DNA of 64,000 nucleotides, taken from the NCBI GenBank assembly GCA_013399305.1, contig VXAI01000082.1, forward strand, positions 3,124,674-3,188,673. The letters are read 5' to 3'. A program made the position numbers and the translations under genes. Of the stretch, positions 51,523-61,745 are shown piece by piece. The notes under the pieces were generated by a model, which was given only the letters and a program-made list of their open reading frames with translations, was not told the DNA's origin and made no database searches. Position 1 is the stretch's first letter, and every line of letters starts with the position of its first letter. The stretch is from Rostratula benghalensis. Taxonomy: Eukaryota > Chordata > Aves > Charadriiformes > Rostratulidae.

Positions 51523-51940
51523 CCCAGAATCTTCTGGATTGGAAGGGACCTTGAAAGATCATCCAGTCCAATCCCCCTGCCAGAGCAGGAACACCTGGAG
51601 CAGGTCACACAGGCAGGTTTTGAGTATGTCCAGAGTAGGAGACTCCACAACCTCTCTCGGCAGCCTGTTCCAATGTTCCGTCACCCTCACTGCGAAGAAG
51701 CCTTTTCTCATATTTAAGTGGAACCTCTTATGTTCCAGCTTGCACCCATTGTCCCTTGTCCTATCATAGGTCGTCACTGAGAAGAGACTGGCTCCATCCT
51801 CCTGACACTCACTCTTTCCATATTTATAAACATTCATGGGGTCACCCCTCAGTCTCCTCTTCTCCAAGCTAAAGAGACCCAGCTCCCTCAGTCTTTCCTC
51901 ATATGGGAAATGCTCCACTCCCACTCTTTGTAGCCCTGCC
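51523..51940 (-). mobile_element. CR1 LINE 3' portion, well preserved
   Basis: About 420 bp of CR1 in reverse orientation. The plus strand shows GGATTGGAAGGGACCTTGAA near 51536, CCTGCCAGAGCAGGAACACC near 51576, GTAGGAGACTCCACAACCTC near 51635, TTCCGTCACCCTCACTGCGA near 51676, TATGTTCCAGCTTGCACCCA near 51729 and CTCCTCTTCTCCAAGCTAAA near 51854. Read on the minus strand, an open frame of 121 codons (51559-51924) spans the ORF2 C-terminal tail, the longest open frame in the window. It has lost RT and endonuclease. The subfamily differs from the copies at 17.8 and 56.5 kb and resembles the one at 57.9 kb. Confidence 0.92.
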
Positions 51941-52969
51941 CTGAGAAGAGTCTTCTAAAACAGTCATTCAAAATCAGCACATAAAATGATTAGTCTGTTG
52001 CAGAGGTAGACAGCCTATTAGACCTACTACATTTAACACTTAAGAATATTAAGCATTGTACAGACTGCTTTCTCATCTTCTAAGCTCCAGAAGTTTCCTT
52101 TTCTCATATACCAAGAGACATCTGTGACAGGACCTAAAAATAAGCTGCTTTAGGTAAGACTGCTTAGGGAATATAACGGCAACCTTATTTCTATCACATT
52201 CACTTACTCAGTTCATATACCACTGTTTAAAAACTCACTTATTTTAACTGAGCTAATCTAGTTGCACATCTATATTTTCTAACACAAAATGATTTATTTG
52301 ATGGTCTAGCCTAGCACAGATAAAGGACTAGGAGTTTTCCTACTAAATGTTTGGAAATCATGTTTCTTTTGCTCAGGATCTACTACTACTAGGGAGAATG
52401 CATGGAGAATAAGCTCCTATTTCTAGCAAACATATAATTTTATACTCCTCACAAAAAGTATATTTAGATAAGTCTATTCCTATTCAGTCTCTTTCAGGCT
52501 TCACATGGACTATCAGCCATCTTGTGGGTGGCTAAGACAGAAGAAATATTTATGCTTCCCTGCTGCAATTAGCAGTATGTTTCAAAAGAGTTTCCCCATT
52601 TCATAACATCCTGTAATTGAATACTGCATAGCCAAACAAGTACCACCACAGCTATATGAGTTTAATAGATGAGCAGAGACTGACTTTTTAACTACATGTT
52701 GCAGCTCAAGGTTTAAGTTATACCCATGCTCCCCTCCACTGCTGTTGAGCTGGCTCATCCATTCCTCCTCTCACTGCAACACCCCCTTGTCCCATTCTTA
52801 ACCAAACAATCCACTCTTAAAAAATAATGACCCTATGTGGGCTCCAACTACTGGCTAGAAATACATTTCTTATTGTTACCTGGTCAATAAATCATGTAAC
52901 AGTCTCACTTTCTTCTTATGTGGATGATTCAGAAATATATAGCCCTGAAGTTTTTCATTTCTACTTTAT
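51941..52969. other. AT-rich non-coding stretch, no gene seen
   Basis: About 1 kb in which I recognise no gene or repeat. Confidence 0.5.
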
Positions 52970-53480
52970 CAGAGGCAAAGGAGGCAGGTTTTCTTAGAAA
53001 GTGAATAAAAGTTCTGCATTACACATTGAAACACTATAGTCCATGGGCCCATATCCATAAGGACAAACAGCCTGAGGCTGTCCCAAGGCAGTGAGGAACT
53101 CACCAGAGGGTGAAGCCAGGGAATCCCCAGCCAGGCTAGTACAACAGGTCCCCAGAAGCAACAGACTCCAGCCACAGCTCTACAGTCTTCAGGCAAAGGC
53201 ACAGTAGCAAGTCATGACCAAGACTGACCCAAGCAATAAACAGGAACAGGACTGAGAACAGGCAAACTCACAGCACAGCATGGGACACATAGGGAAGCCT
53301 CACACCTGAGCTTAAATGGAGCTGTTTCCTTGGGCAGCAGGTGTGGGGAGGCAGGTGGAACCACTCAGAGCAATCAAGGCCCATTAATGCCCTCAGGGCA
53401 ATCAAGGTCCATTAGTGTCCTCAGAGCTGAGGGCTTCCTGCAGTTGAGAAGGAGCATTAAATTGCCAGAGCAGGGGTTTG
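52970..53480. repeat. GC-rich unclassified repeat, LTR-like on minus strand
   Basis: About 510 bp clearly richer in G and C than its flanks and with the texture of an interspersed repeat. Read on the minus strand it contains CCATTTAAGCTCAGGTGTGA near 53303-53322, which looks like a TATA-type box with downstream start, and the complement of GAATAAAAGTTCTGC at the far end. This layout would suit a solo LTR. I see no clear TG...CA ends, no target duplication and no internal retroviral sequence, so a non-LTR origin or a lncRNA exon is possible. A 28-bp tandem duplication lies inside at 53367-53422. Confidence 0.35.
53367..53422. repeat. 28-bp imperfect tandem duplication
   Basis: Two adjacent units of 28 bp (53367-53394 and 53395-53422) match at 24 positions. 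Each contains GCAATCAAGG and CCATTA. It is directly visible. The degree of divergence shows the duplication is not recent. Confidence 0.85.
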
Positions 53481-54865
53481 CATTTATCCCATTGCTGAAT
53501 ATTAATAAATTTTGAAATTATCTATTTGAGAGTAAAAAAAGAAAGAAGGAATTAGTCCATGATGGAAAAACAACTGAATGACAGTTATCTGTTCTCCATC
53601 AAGAGAGGTGAAACTTGTTAATTTGTCTTATTTTAATCAGGATCAAGTACATATGGCAAACTGTTTCAAATCACTGCTACTCAGGGGGTTGATGACAGTC
53701 TCACAGATACATCTGTACTTTAGTTCATTAATACGCTTCCAAAAAAAGGAAAATAGACCCACTTTCATTTGCTTTAAGTAATAAGTTCATACATATAGAT
53801 ATATATATATGAAAAGATGGCCCCTTCATTCCTTTCTTTGTTCCTATTTCCCCAGACACGATCGCTCGATTTGTCCAAAGCTAATGCTAAGCATGAATAA
53901 CTACCCTGCAAAAAGCAGAATAGGTCTCCTGGCCCTGTCCACGTCTGAAGCTGCAGTATGTAAAAACAAAGATGTGTAAAGAGTGTTAAAAATACACATG
54001 ATACAAAGAAATAAAATTCAAGATGCAGATATAGGTCATGCAACCTCCTGACCTTCCTGTGGAAAAAGCCTAAGCAGCCTCCTAGACATAACCTTCTGTT
54101 TGTATTAAAGCTTCTGTTTTATCTTATTGCCACTTCCCTTGATCTTCATTTTTCATGCCTCTTCTGCAGTCTCAGTTTAACTTGACTTAAACTCACAATC
54201 ATTTTCTTTCACCCTTTTGTCACTTCTTTTCTTTTCTGGCATCATTCAACGTATGCCCAACTTCAATGCACAAAGATTTCTGCATATCGCCTTATAGTAC
54301 CTGACTTTGGAACAGAGGCTGAAGTGAGAAGCAGGTTGCTTTGTGCCTCTGTTGCTGTTTGTGAACCTGAAAAGTGCTACTGCATATAACTCATGTGGAA
54401 TTAAGAAAACAAACCATATAGACAGGTATTTTCTGCAAAATATTTACTTGCACTTACTATATTTGTGCTCAGAATTAGAATCCAGTAGACACGCACACAA
54501 CCTTTCTTCAGTTACTAGATGACCTGTCTCAAAATATGATTTCTTGTACTAATACTGACTAATCTCGCACTTTCTTGACACCACATTTTTTGTTGCGAAT
54601 TTACAAAAGTTATTACTATGGAATGGAGGCGAGTCTGGTTCTAAAATGAAGAATGTTTCTTTTGAAATTACTGTAAGTTTTAAATTGGGTGATAAAGTAC
54701 CTCAGAGAAACAAGAACCTTCTTGTCAAAGCAGAGTTGGGTCTTAGAAGGTGGTTTGATTTCTCCATGCATTTAAGCTTTTTTCCTGGGCATTTTAAATT
54801 AGACTTTTTGTCACTGTTCCCATTACAGAAGACAAATAATACCTTTCTCCTGGCTTAGGATTTTC
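53481..54865. other. AT-rich non-coding stretch with AT microsatellite
   Basis: No gene recognised. A short ATATAGATATATATATAT tract lies at 53793-53810. An exact 18-bp match to 45388-45405 occurs at 54313-54330. Confidence 0.5.
53793..53810. repeat. (AT)n microsatellite, interrupted
   Basis: A short AT dinucleotide run with one G interruption, directly visible. Confidence 0.8.
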
Positions 54866-54980
54866 TTTTTTAGTTTGGTAAGCTCTTTAAGGCAAGGACT
54901 GTTCATACAATGTCTAGTACAAAAGGCTGCTGATTTCACTTTTGGCTTCTGAGGTGGTATTGTAATACAAGTGATGATGC
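54866..54980 (+). repeat. L2/SINE-type 3' tail remnant
   Basis: The segment begins GGTAAGCTCTTTAAGGCAAG and GACTGTTCATACAATGTCTA, the well-known 3' end shared by L2-type LINEs and the SINEs that use them in amniotes (gtgagctctttggggcaggg...). It continues with GTACAAAAGG, GGCTTCTGAGGTGGTATTGT and AATACAAGTGATGATG, the expected end of such a tail. The body upstream is unrecognisable. It is very old and non-functional. Confidence 0.5.
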
Positions 54981-56487
54981 TAATCATATCGGGTGAGTCT
55001 CCAGAAACAGGGCATTTTAGAACCCTGATATATAGCAAAGGAGGTAAAAAACACCAACCTTACAAACACACCAGTCTTAAATAAAAAGTTTCATTTTCTA
55101 TTCTTCTTTAGGTTCAACTTAGGTCCCTTTATTTGGTAATGGCCAGCAAACTAGTGGATCTCTTGGAGAGGAACTCTTTGCCTCTCTCAATTCTTTGTAA
55201 ATATTTAGTCAGATTAGAGGATTTTTATCTTCTTTTCTCTTTTTCCTTAAAATGTTATAAATATTTCTTTTCCATTTTGCTCTCACGCTGCTTTAGACAG
55301 TGAGATGGTTTTATCAACCACAGATAAATTAAAATGACTAGTGTGAGGTTATCGATACAAGAACAAAAGGAGTGATGACTGAAGAGAGAGACCCGCTTTA
55401 AATTATTCAGTGAGCTTCTTTATCTTTCCTTGGGTTTTTGAGAGCAATTTAAAAAAATGATGAATGAATATGAGCATGACATGAGCAATTTGACAGTCAG
55501 ACACAGCGTTAGTGCCATGTGCATTTTCCTCTTTTGATCACTCATTTCTAAACTTGTTCAGTTATTTTTAAATAGTTTACCTTTTCCTTATAAATGCAAA
55601 ACTTAAAGAATGTCCTCTAATTCCACTTCAGAAATCCCTGCAGCAGTACACCGGAGCACCTACATATGAATTATAATGTTTTCCAAAGTTTTTTATGACC
55701 TTGATAATATTGTAAAGGAGAATAGAGTATCTTCAAAGTACTGAAAAACCCAGGAGTAAACCCAGAAATTTTCAGTTCCTCCCTTCCACTTCTTGAATTA
55801 AAAAACAAACAGTAAAAATGTTTTTTTCCTTAGATGTACTATCAAAGTGATGCGGCAATCAAAAAGAAACTCCCCCAAAAAAAGTTAATAATGCCCTTAA
55901 AAATGTCATCTCAGCTAGAGTCTTTGATTTTCTTCAGAAGAAAAAAAGGTGGATAAAGATCTATGGGGTGTGTGCACGTGTGTTTACTGAGGTAGATTTA
56001 GGCCACACATAAAGTAAATGATCCATATGAGCATAAGTAATGAGCTCTATTTCTTACTATATGCTCCCTTACATAAGCAGAACATTGTACCTATTCCTCT
56101 TATTTTTTGTTGGAGGTTGGAAAACAATGTTACCATATCTTTTCCCATAAATCCCAGTACTGTTAGGAAGGTTAATTGTTACCACATTTACATCTATTCT
56201 TTTTATTAGCCATACCTTCAAAAGAGAAAGCACAATAACAGTTGTAAAGCCAATCTGCAGAAATGGAGAAAGTTTTTCTGGTATATGACAGACCACTGGG
56301 CACAGTCCAAGGATAACATGAGCAATGTGTGAAGCTGTCAGAAATGAGCAAATGCATTTGAAAGATATTTTCCAAAGATTAAAGCCTGCTAAGGTACTTA
56401 ATTGGACTTAATTTTGTGAATCACATGTTCATAAGACGTTCTAAACTATTTCAGATGGAATGAGAGAGAGAAAGATACCCGTTGAAA
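54981..56487. other. AT-rich non-coding stretch, no gene seen
   Basis: No gene or named repeat recognised in 1.5 kb. Small frames on both strands near 56018-56375 overlap each other and look incidental. Confidence 0.5.
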
Positions 56488-57118
56488 GAATCATAGAATA
56501 GTTAGAGTTGGAAGGGACCCTTAAAAATCATCTACTTTCAACCTCCCGCCATGGTCAGGGACACCTCCCACTAGACCAGGTTACTCAAAGCCCTATCCAG
56601 CCTGGCCTTGAACACTTCCAGGAATGGGGCATTCACAGTTTCTCTGGGCTCACCACCCTTACAGTAAAGAATGTCTTCCTAATATCTAACATAATCTACC
56701 TTCTTTCATTTTAAAACTGTTACCGCTCACCCTGTTGCTACACTCTCTGATAAAGAATTCCTCCCCAGCTTTCTTGTCGGTCCCCTCCAAGTGCTGGAAG
56801 GCCACTATAAGGTCCTCACAGCCTTCTCTTCTCCAGGTTGAACAACCCCAACTATCTCAGCCTGTCTTCATTACACAGGTGCTCCAGCCCTCTGATCATC
56901 TTTGTGGCCCTCCTCTGTACTCTCTCCAACTGGTCCACGTCTCTTCTGTGCTGAGGACTCCAGAGCTGGAAGCAGTACTCCAGATGGGGTCCACATAAGA
57001 GCAAAGTAGAGGGACAGAATCACCTCTCTTGACCTGCTGGCCACACTTGCTTTGCAGCCCAGGGACAGTATCAAATGCTTTGCACAAGTCCAGGTAGATG
57101 ACATCAGAAGCAGATTTA
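56488..57118 (-). mobile_element. CR1 LINE 3' portion with internal deletion
   Basis: Reverse-orientation CR1 of about 630 bp. It opens with AGAATCATAGAATAGTTAGA, the complement of the 3' end, and runs through ACTAGACCAGGTTACTCAAA, AGCCTGGCCTTGAACACTTC, CTTCTCTTCTCCAGGTTGAA and CTGGAAGCAGTACTCCAGAT. After TTTGCAGCCC it jumps at about 57061-57065 straight to GACAGTATCAAATGCTTTGC, which in the copy at 17.8 kb lies roughly 440 bp farther on. Read on the minus strand, this fuses the RT stretch DVIYLDLCKAFDTVP to a C-terminal segment beginning GLQSKCGQQVKRGDSV. The missing part is the end of RT and the following tail. Substitutions are few to moderate. Confidence 0.93.
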
Positions 57119-57865
57119 TAGAACATCATTCCTGCCAGACAAAAGAATGCAAATCTTAACTGTTGCTACTAGGTTGGAGCAGTGAATAGAGGGCAAAAGA
57201 TGAAAAAAGGAGTAAGGTAGGTGTGTATATAAATATTTATATGAGCATATATATAATATATATATGTTATATATACATAATATAATCATATATACTGAGC
57301 ATATATAACATATATAACCAAAAATAGTATATATGAAAATATTAAAATGTTATTTATTTTTCCTGATGTGGCCAAGGCTACAGAGGATGAAAGAAAAGTG
57401 CTTGATTTATATGCCAGGTGTTTCTCCTTGGAGGCTTAAGTTTCAGTTGTGTTCCCAGCAATGTCACAGCTCAGTGATGGGGGACAACAGGGAATTTTTC
57501 TATGTCTTTCTGTGATTTTGATAATATTGAGAGCTGAAGACATTCAGGTTTCTTCTTAATTCAGTTTAAAATTAACATACAATTTGATAAAGAGTATGAT
57601 AAAACTGCCTTGACAATCAGTTTGTTTGGTTCTGTAATACAGTTTAATTCATTTGATGAAGCTGTATCCTTGGTTTTTTTCCAGATGTTCTATTAATATT
57701 TTTGGATTTGATTTTCTCTTATTTTATGCTGTTTAATTTGTTGGCATGGAAGTTTATAAATCAGTCTCACAGCCTTTGACAACAATTTTCTACCTAGTTT
57801 ACCCAAATATAAATACCCACTTAAGTTGCAAATAGGTGCAAAGCCAGTCCTGAAGTGACTTTCAT
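57119..57865. other. Non-coding spacer between two CR1 copies
   Basis: No gene recognised. Contains the AT-palindrome block at 57219-57332. The rest is plain AT-rich sequence. Confidence 0.5.
57219..57332. repeat. TATA-rich palindromic simple repeat
   Basis: About 115 bp of TATATA-type sequence with nested palindromes, and TGAGCATATATA occurring at two places (57242 and 57296). It can form cruciform-like structures in principle. It is directly visible as a low-complexity block. Confidence 0.8.
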
Positions 57866-58780
57866 GATTCACAGAATCATGAAATTTTCAGAGTTGGCAG
57901 GGACCTCTAGATATCATCTAGTCCAATTCCTCTGCCAAAGCAGGATTGCCTAGAGCACATTACTCAGGACTGCATCCTGGTGGGTCTTGAAGGTCTCCAG
58001 AGAAGGGGACACCACAACCTCCCTGAGCAGCCTGTTCCAGTGCTTCGTCACCCTCACTGGAAAGAAGTTTTTCCTCGTATTTGAATGGAACCTCCTATGT
58101 TCCAGCTTGTGCCCATTGCCCCTCATCCTGTCACTGGGAGTCACTGAAAAGAGTCTGGTTCCATCCTCCTTAAACCCACCCTTCAGATACTTCTAAGCAT
58201 TAATAAGGTGTCCCCTCAGCCTTCTCTTCTCCAGGCTAAAGAGTCCCGGCTCTTTGAGCCTTTGCTCATAAGGGAGATGCTCCAATCCCTTAATCATCTT
58301 TGTTAGCCTTTGCTGGACTCTCTTCGGTAGTTCCCTGTCTCGCTTGAACTGCGGAGCCCAGAATGGGAGGGCAGCATTCCAGCTGTGGCCTCACTAGTGC
58401 AGAGTAGAGGGAGAGTGACCTCCCTCACCCTACTGGCCACACTCTTCCCTATGCAGTGCAGGATTCCATTAGCCCTCTTGGCGACAAGGGCACATTGCAG
58501 GCTCATGGATAGTTTACTATCTACCAGGACTCCCAGATCCTTCTCCTCAGAAGTGCTTGCCAACAGCCCCTAACCTATGTTGGTGCCCTCCTATTTTGGT
58601 AACATCAGTGAACTTGCTGAGGATACACTCAGTCCCCTCATCCAGGTCATTGATGACTATGTTGAACGAGACATTGACCCTTGTGGGACGCCACTGGCTA
58701 CAAGCCTTCAACTTGACCCTGCTCCATTAATTACAACCCTCTCAGTTCTGTCACACAGCCAGTTCTCAATCCAAAGGTAT
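57866..58780 (-). mobile_element. CR1 LINE 3' portion with internal deletion
   Basis: About 915 bp of CR1 in reverse orientation. Plus-strand blocks in order are GATTCACAGAATCATGAAAT at 57867, TCTGCCAAAGCAGGATTGCC, GCCTGTTCCAGTGCTTCGTC, CTTCTCTTCTCCAGGCTAAA, GGCCACACTCTTCCCTATGC, CAGGACTCCCAGATCCTTCT, GAACTTGCTGAGGATACACT and CAGCCAGTTCTCAATCCAAA. The last blocks encode, on the minus strand, part of RT; 58303-58563 reads as an 86-codon piece with [19 protein letters not shown]. Between GTTGGTGCCC (about 58586) and the block ending TAACATCAGTGAAC, about 170 bp present in the 17.8-kb copy are missing. It is inert and is the same or a similar subfamily to the copy at 51.5 kb. Confidence 0.93.
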
Positions 58781-59535
58781 ACATGGATGTTTGCTTCTCA
58801 GCCCTTTTAAGAGTTTAGAACTTTTCTGTGTTCCTACTTTTGCTTTGAAGTTTACTCTCTCCAGTAACTGCTGCAAACTAGATCAGTGGAGTGACCCAAG
58901 CCAAGGAAAAAACTGTCATCAGTGAAGGGTAGGTTAGAATCCCTAAAGGAATTTCCCTCTATTGCCTGCGTGCACATATAAAGTTTATGAAATGAAAGCA
59001 TAATGCAAAAGATATCTATGTATAATAGACAGCCTCAGGACTGAATGTTACACAGAATACTATATGCAAAGCAACAGTGTCCATAAATAAATTGTTGGTC
59101 TCTGTCTTTTCCTTGTCACTCAGGGACCATACAGTTGTCTGTTTTTCCCTTTATCAGTCCCCGGTAGTCATCACTAACAGAAACCTTCTATTCATCTTAT
59201 TTAATGTGACTTTTGATCCAATGCTCAGTGGAAACAAAGAAAAGAATTATCTATACTTCCGTGGGTTTGGATAAGACTCTCTCAGCTGGAAAATAAGATG
59301 TATCACATAACATAGGAAGTACCAGAAGCTTATCCTGCAGCAATATTCTGCCTGTATTTATTGAACTGTTTTCTTTCTGACTCTGGTTTAACTCTGATGC
59401 TAATATTCTGTTCCTTCTGGCAAAAAAAATGTGAACCAAATCCCATTACACTGAATGAATAAAAAAACCTGTTGGCTGGAATAACTATAATTTTATAGCA
59501 TTTCTCATTGATAAATCAGTGTAATTTTTTTTCAG
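58781..59535. other. AT-rich non-coding stretch, no gene seen
   Basis: No gene or repeat recognised between the CR1 copy and the candidate exon. The end holds a T run directly before the acceptor at 59534-59535. Confidence 0.5.
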
Positions 59536-59664
59536 GGCAAAAAGAGAGATACAGGGAAGAGATGTTATTTATCCAAAAGGATGACAGCAAAGGCAAAGAG
59601 TTCCAGAGTCTTAATCCAGGGCTCAAAGTATTATTTCCTCAACTTGGGACAATTTCTCAATCAG
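59536..59664 (+). other. Candidate exon with strong splice-site sequences
   Basis: A 129-bp segment preceded by a T-rich tract ending in TTTTTTTTCAG and followed by TCAG/GTGAGATC, both near the splice consensus. The length is divisible by three. Two of three forward frames are open throughout; in one of them the peptide is rich in K, E, D and Q (starting QKERYREEMLF) and both borders are phase 1. I do not recognise it as part of any protein. Chance survival of an open frame of this size is not rare, so a lncRNA exon or coincidence is as likely as a coding exon. No partner exon could be identified in the window. Confidence 0.25.
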
Positions 59665-61349
59665 GTGAGATCATCTTCTGGTTTATGTTTTACATACTGT
59701 GTTTTCTAGACTAGATTTCATTCATGTTTTATTTTATTACTGAAATTATTGCAGTACAAAAGATCAGAACACTGGTGTCTTTTTCCCTGCTCCAAGGTTT
59801 CCTGAGAAAAACCGCCAAAAGATCGATTTTCTGCAAAGCATATCAAATACTACTACATTAGGAAGCTGTGAAGACAAAGCTATTCTGGAGCCCAGGCTGG
59901 GATTATTCTGTCCAAAACTGCCAGGATACACGTGATTTTTTCTCTTCATAGTTTTTTCCACTTGTTGTTTTGGCTTGTTTTAACTTTGCAAAGTGTACTT
60001 TTGATCAGTAAGGGAGTTTATAAAGGGATGGTTGCTCATTTTACTACTGCATGTAGGATACATAAGTTTGTTTTTGAAACATAATTTCTAGGCAGATCAC
60101 TGATACTTAATGCATAACTCAATTTTCTTGATAGAGTGCATATATAGTGAAATATCTCATGGTGTCTACATTTCTCAAGATGTATAATTTAATAAAAGCA
60201 GTGGCTCTCTGTACAATTATTTAATATTAAAACAATTTAACTGACTAGTATAGTTAAGATTGCTCATTCCAGCAACCAGGGATTCCCATCACTACCACTC
60301 ACTTCCCCAAAATTGTCTGATTTCACAGAGCATCATTTCAATTCAATGTATATCTAATTGTGATGTCTTCAGTTTCTCTAATTTAAGAGATTTGCTTCAT
60401 TTTAGGAATAGCATTATTCTTTTCTATTTAATGTTTACTTTTAGTAAGTATAATTATCCCTTTTGCAACATCTCAAAATCATGCTTGATTTTTTTTCTCC
60501 TGGATTTTTAAATTATTGCCTGGTGCATACATGTCAGATTCAGAGTGTTGAAGAAGGGCAGAGCAATGACAGCCGCCAGGGCTCTGCCCGGGAATGCTAA
60601 ATTGCCTACTCATCACTCATCACTACCACAAGCTCATCCAGAAAATACAACCATAGCATAATGGAAGCAGTGCTTGAATAAGCTTAAGACCTTCTTTTCA
60701 TCACTCATAGCTTTCAAAATTTTACTGTTAAGGCCTGATTTTCTCAGCGCTGAGCATCTTTTCCTCTTTCAGAGAAATCGCTATTAAGAATATAGCCACT
60801 ATCATTCCTACTTCTCCCCTTATAATAAGAAAGACCTGTTTTTACTGGACAGCCTGAAGGTATGGCAGTCAGCAGCACTGACTTGAGAAGCAGAATGTTA
60901 CTAGGGTGAAGGAAAGGAATATATGGAAACCAGACTGAAAAATATGTTCCTTGTTTTAGGCATATCCTGACAGCAGCATCTATTAGGGTCCCTTACCAGC
61001 ATATAAGAGAATATTTATAATTCTGTTCTCTCTAGCTTAGGCTGCTGAAACAGAAAGTCTGCAGGTATTAAATCTGAAGGTGTGTTGCTCCTTCAAGCAA
61101 GTTCCTGTTTCTTCTCTAACTATATTCACACCTACCACAAAATGAACCATTCCATCTTTTGGAAGTGCCCAAAAGAGGTATGTTGCATCAACAGGGGTAA
61201 ATTACTTTAACAGGATATTAACTTTAGGTCTTTAAATTAAGTTTGTGTTTACATTATTTCAAATGTAGTTTGTTGGAAAAATTATTTTGAAAATGAATAC
61301 ATGTGAGAATACACGCATAATGCATATCTGCGATTTCTGTATCACTTTT
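59665..61349. other. AT-rich non-coding stretch, no gene seen
   Basis: No gene recognised. It includes a 9-bp perfect inverted repeat at 60556-60589 and short frames without exon borders. Confidence 0.5.
60556..60589. repeat. Short GC-rich inverted repeat
   Basis: GGGCAGAGC (60556-60564) and GCTCTGCCC (60581-60589) are exact reverse complements with a 16-base spacer. It is a possible small hairpin. No T run follows, and bacterial-type terminators do not apply in this genome. Confidence 0.7.
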
Positions 61350-61425
61350 CATTGACTTCGGGCCACATTCAGAAACCTTACTCACATTAAGCAGTACTTT
61401 GACTCACTAAGGTAAGAAAGATACT
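61350..61425. repeat. Palindromic MITE-like remnant (half element)
   Basis: Starts CATTGACTTCGGGCCACATT, then CAGAAACCTTACTCACATTA and AGCAGTACTTTGACTCAC. GGGCCACATTCAG and CTTACTCACATTAAG-type blocks are marks of the same class of old palindromic elements as at 40.8 kb. Only one half is visible, and the end is uncertain. Confidence 0.45.
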
Positions 61426-61544
61426 GCCAGCTTGGAGGAGTGTTTTAGAATCCGGCAATTTATAAACAATATTTTCTTACAAGTACCACAAAAATAACTA
61501 GACTGACAACTGAAATTAGTTTTTATCATCTAATGCATAATTAC

Positions 61545-61745
61545 CAGCTACAAAAATGTTGCTGTGCAACTTTCATTCTACAGTGTTGCAGAGAAATCCC
61601 ATTAGCTTCAGTTGTTGCTCGTGGTGACAATGACCTGTAGCACTCAAAGGCTAATGGAATTGCACAGGTGTCACTACAGACATAACCTGAGAACAGTGAA
61701 GTTGTGCAAGAGCAGCTGAGAGCATAATTTAGCTCACAGAATATT
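61545..61745. repeat. Palindromic MITE-like remnant
   Basis: Two arms pair around a 43-base spacer: CCATTAGC at 61599-61606 and GCTAATGG at 61650-61657. Farther out, TGTGCAACTTTCATT on the left is a diverged counterpart of the complement of GAACAGTGAAGTTGTGCA on the right. The right arm holds ATGGAATTGCACAGGTGTCA, which resembles the arm of a known reptile/bird palindromic repeat. The spacer resembles a degraded CATTGACTTCAATGG centre. Ends are uncertain. Confidence 0.45.

Noticed and set aside
51559..51924. 121-codon minus-strand open frame as a host gene
   Set aside because: It is the antisense reading of the CR1 copy at 51.5 kb, that is, the element's own ORF2 tail.
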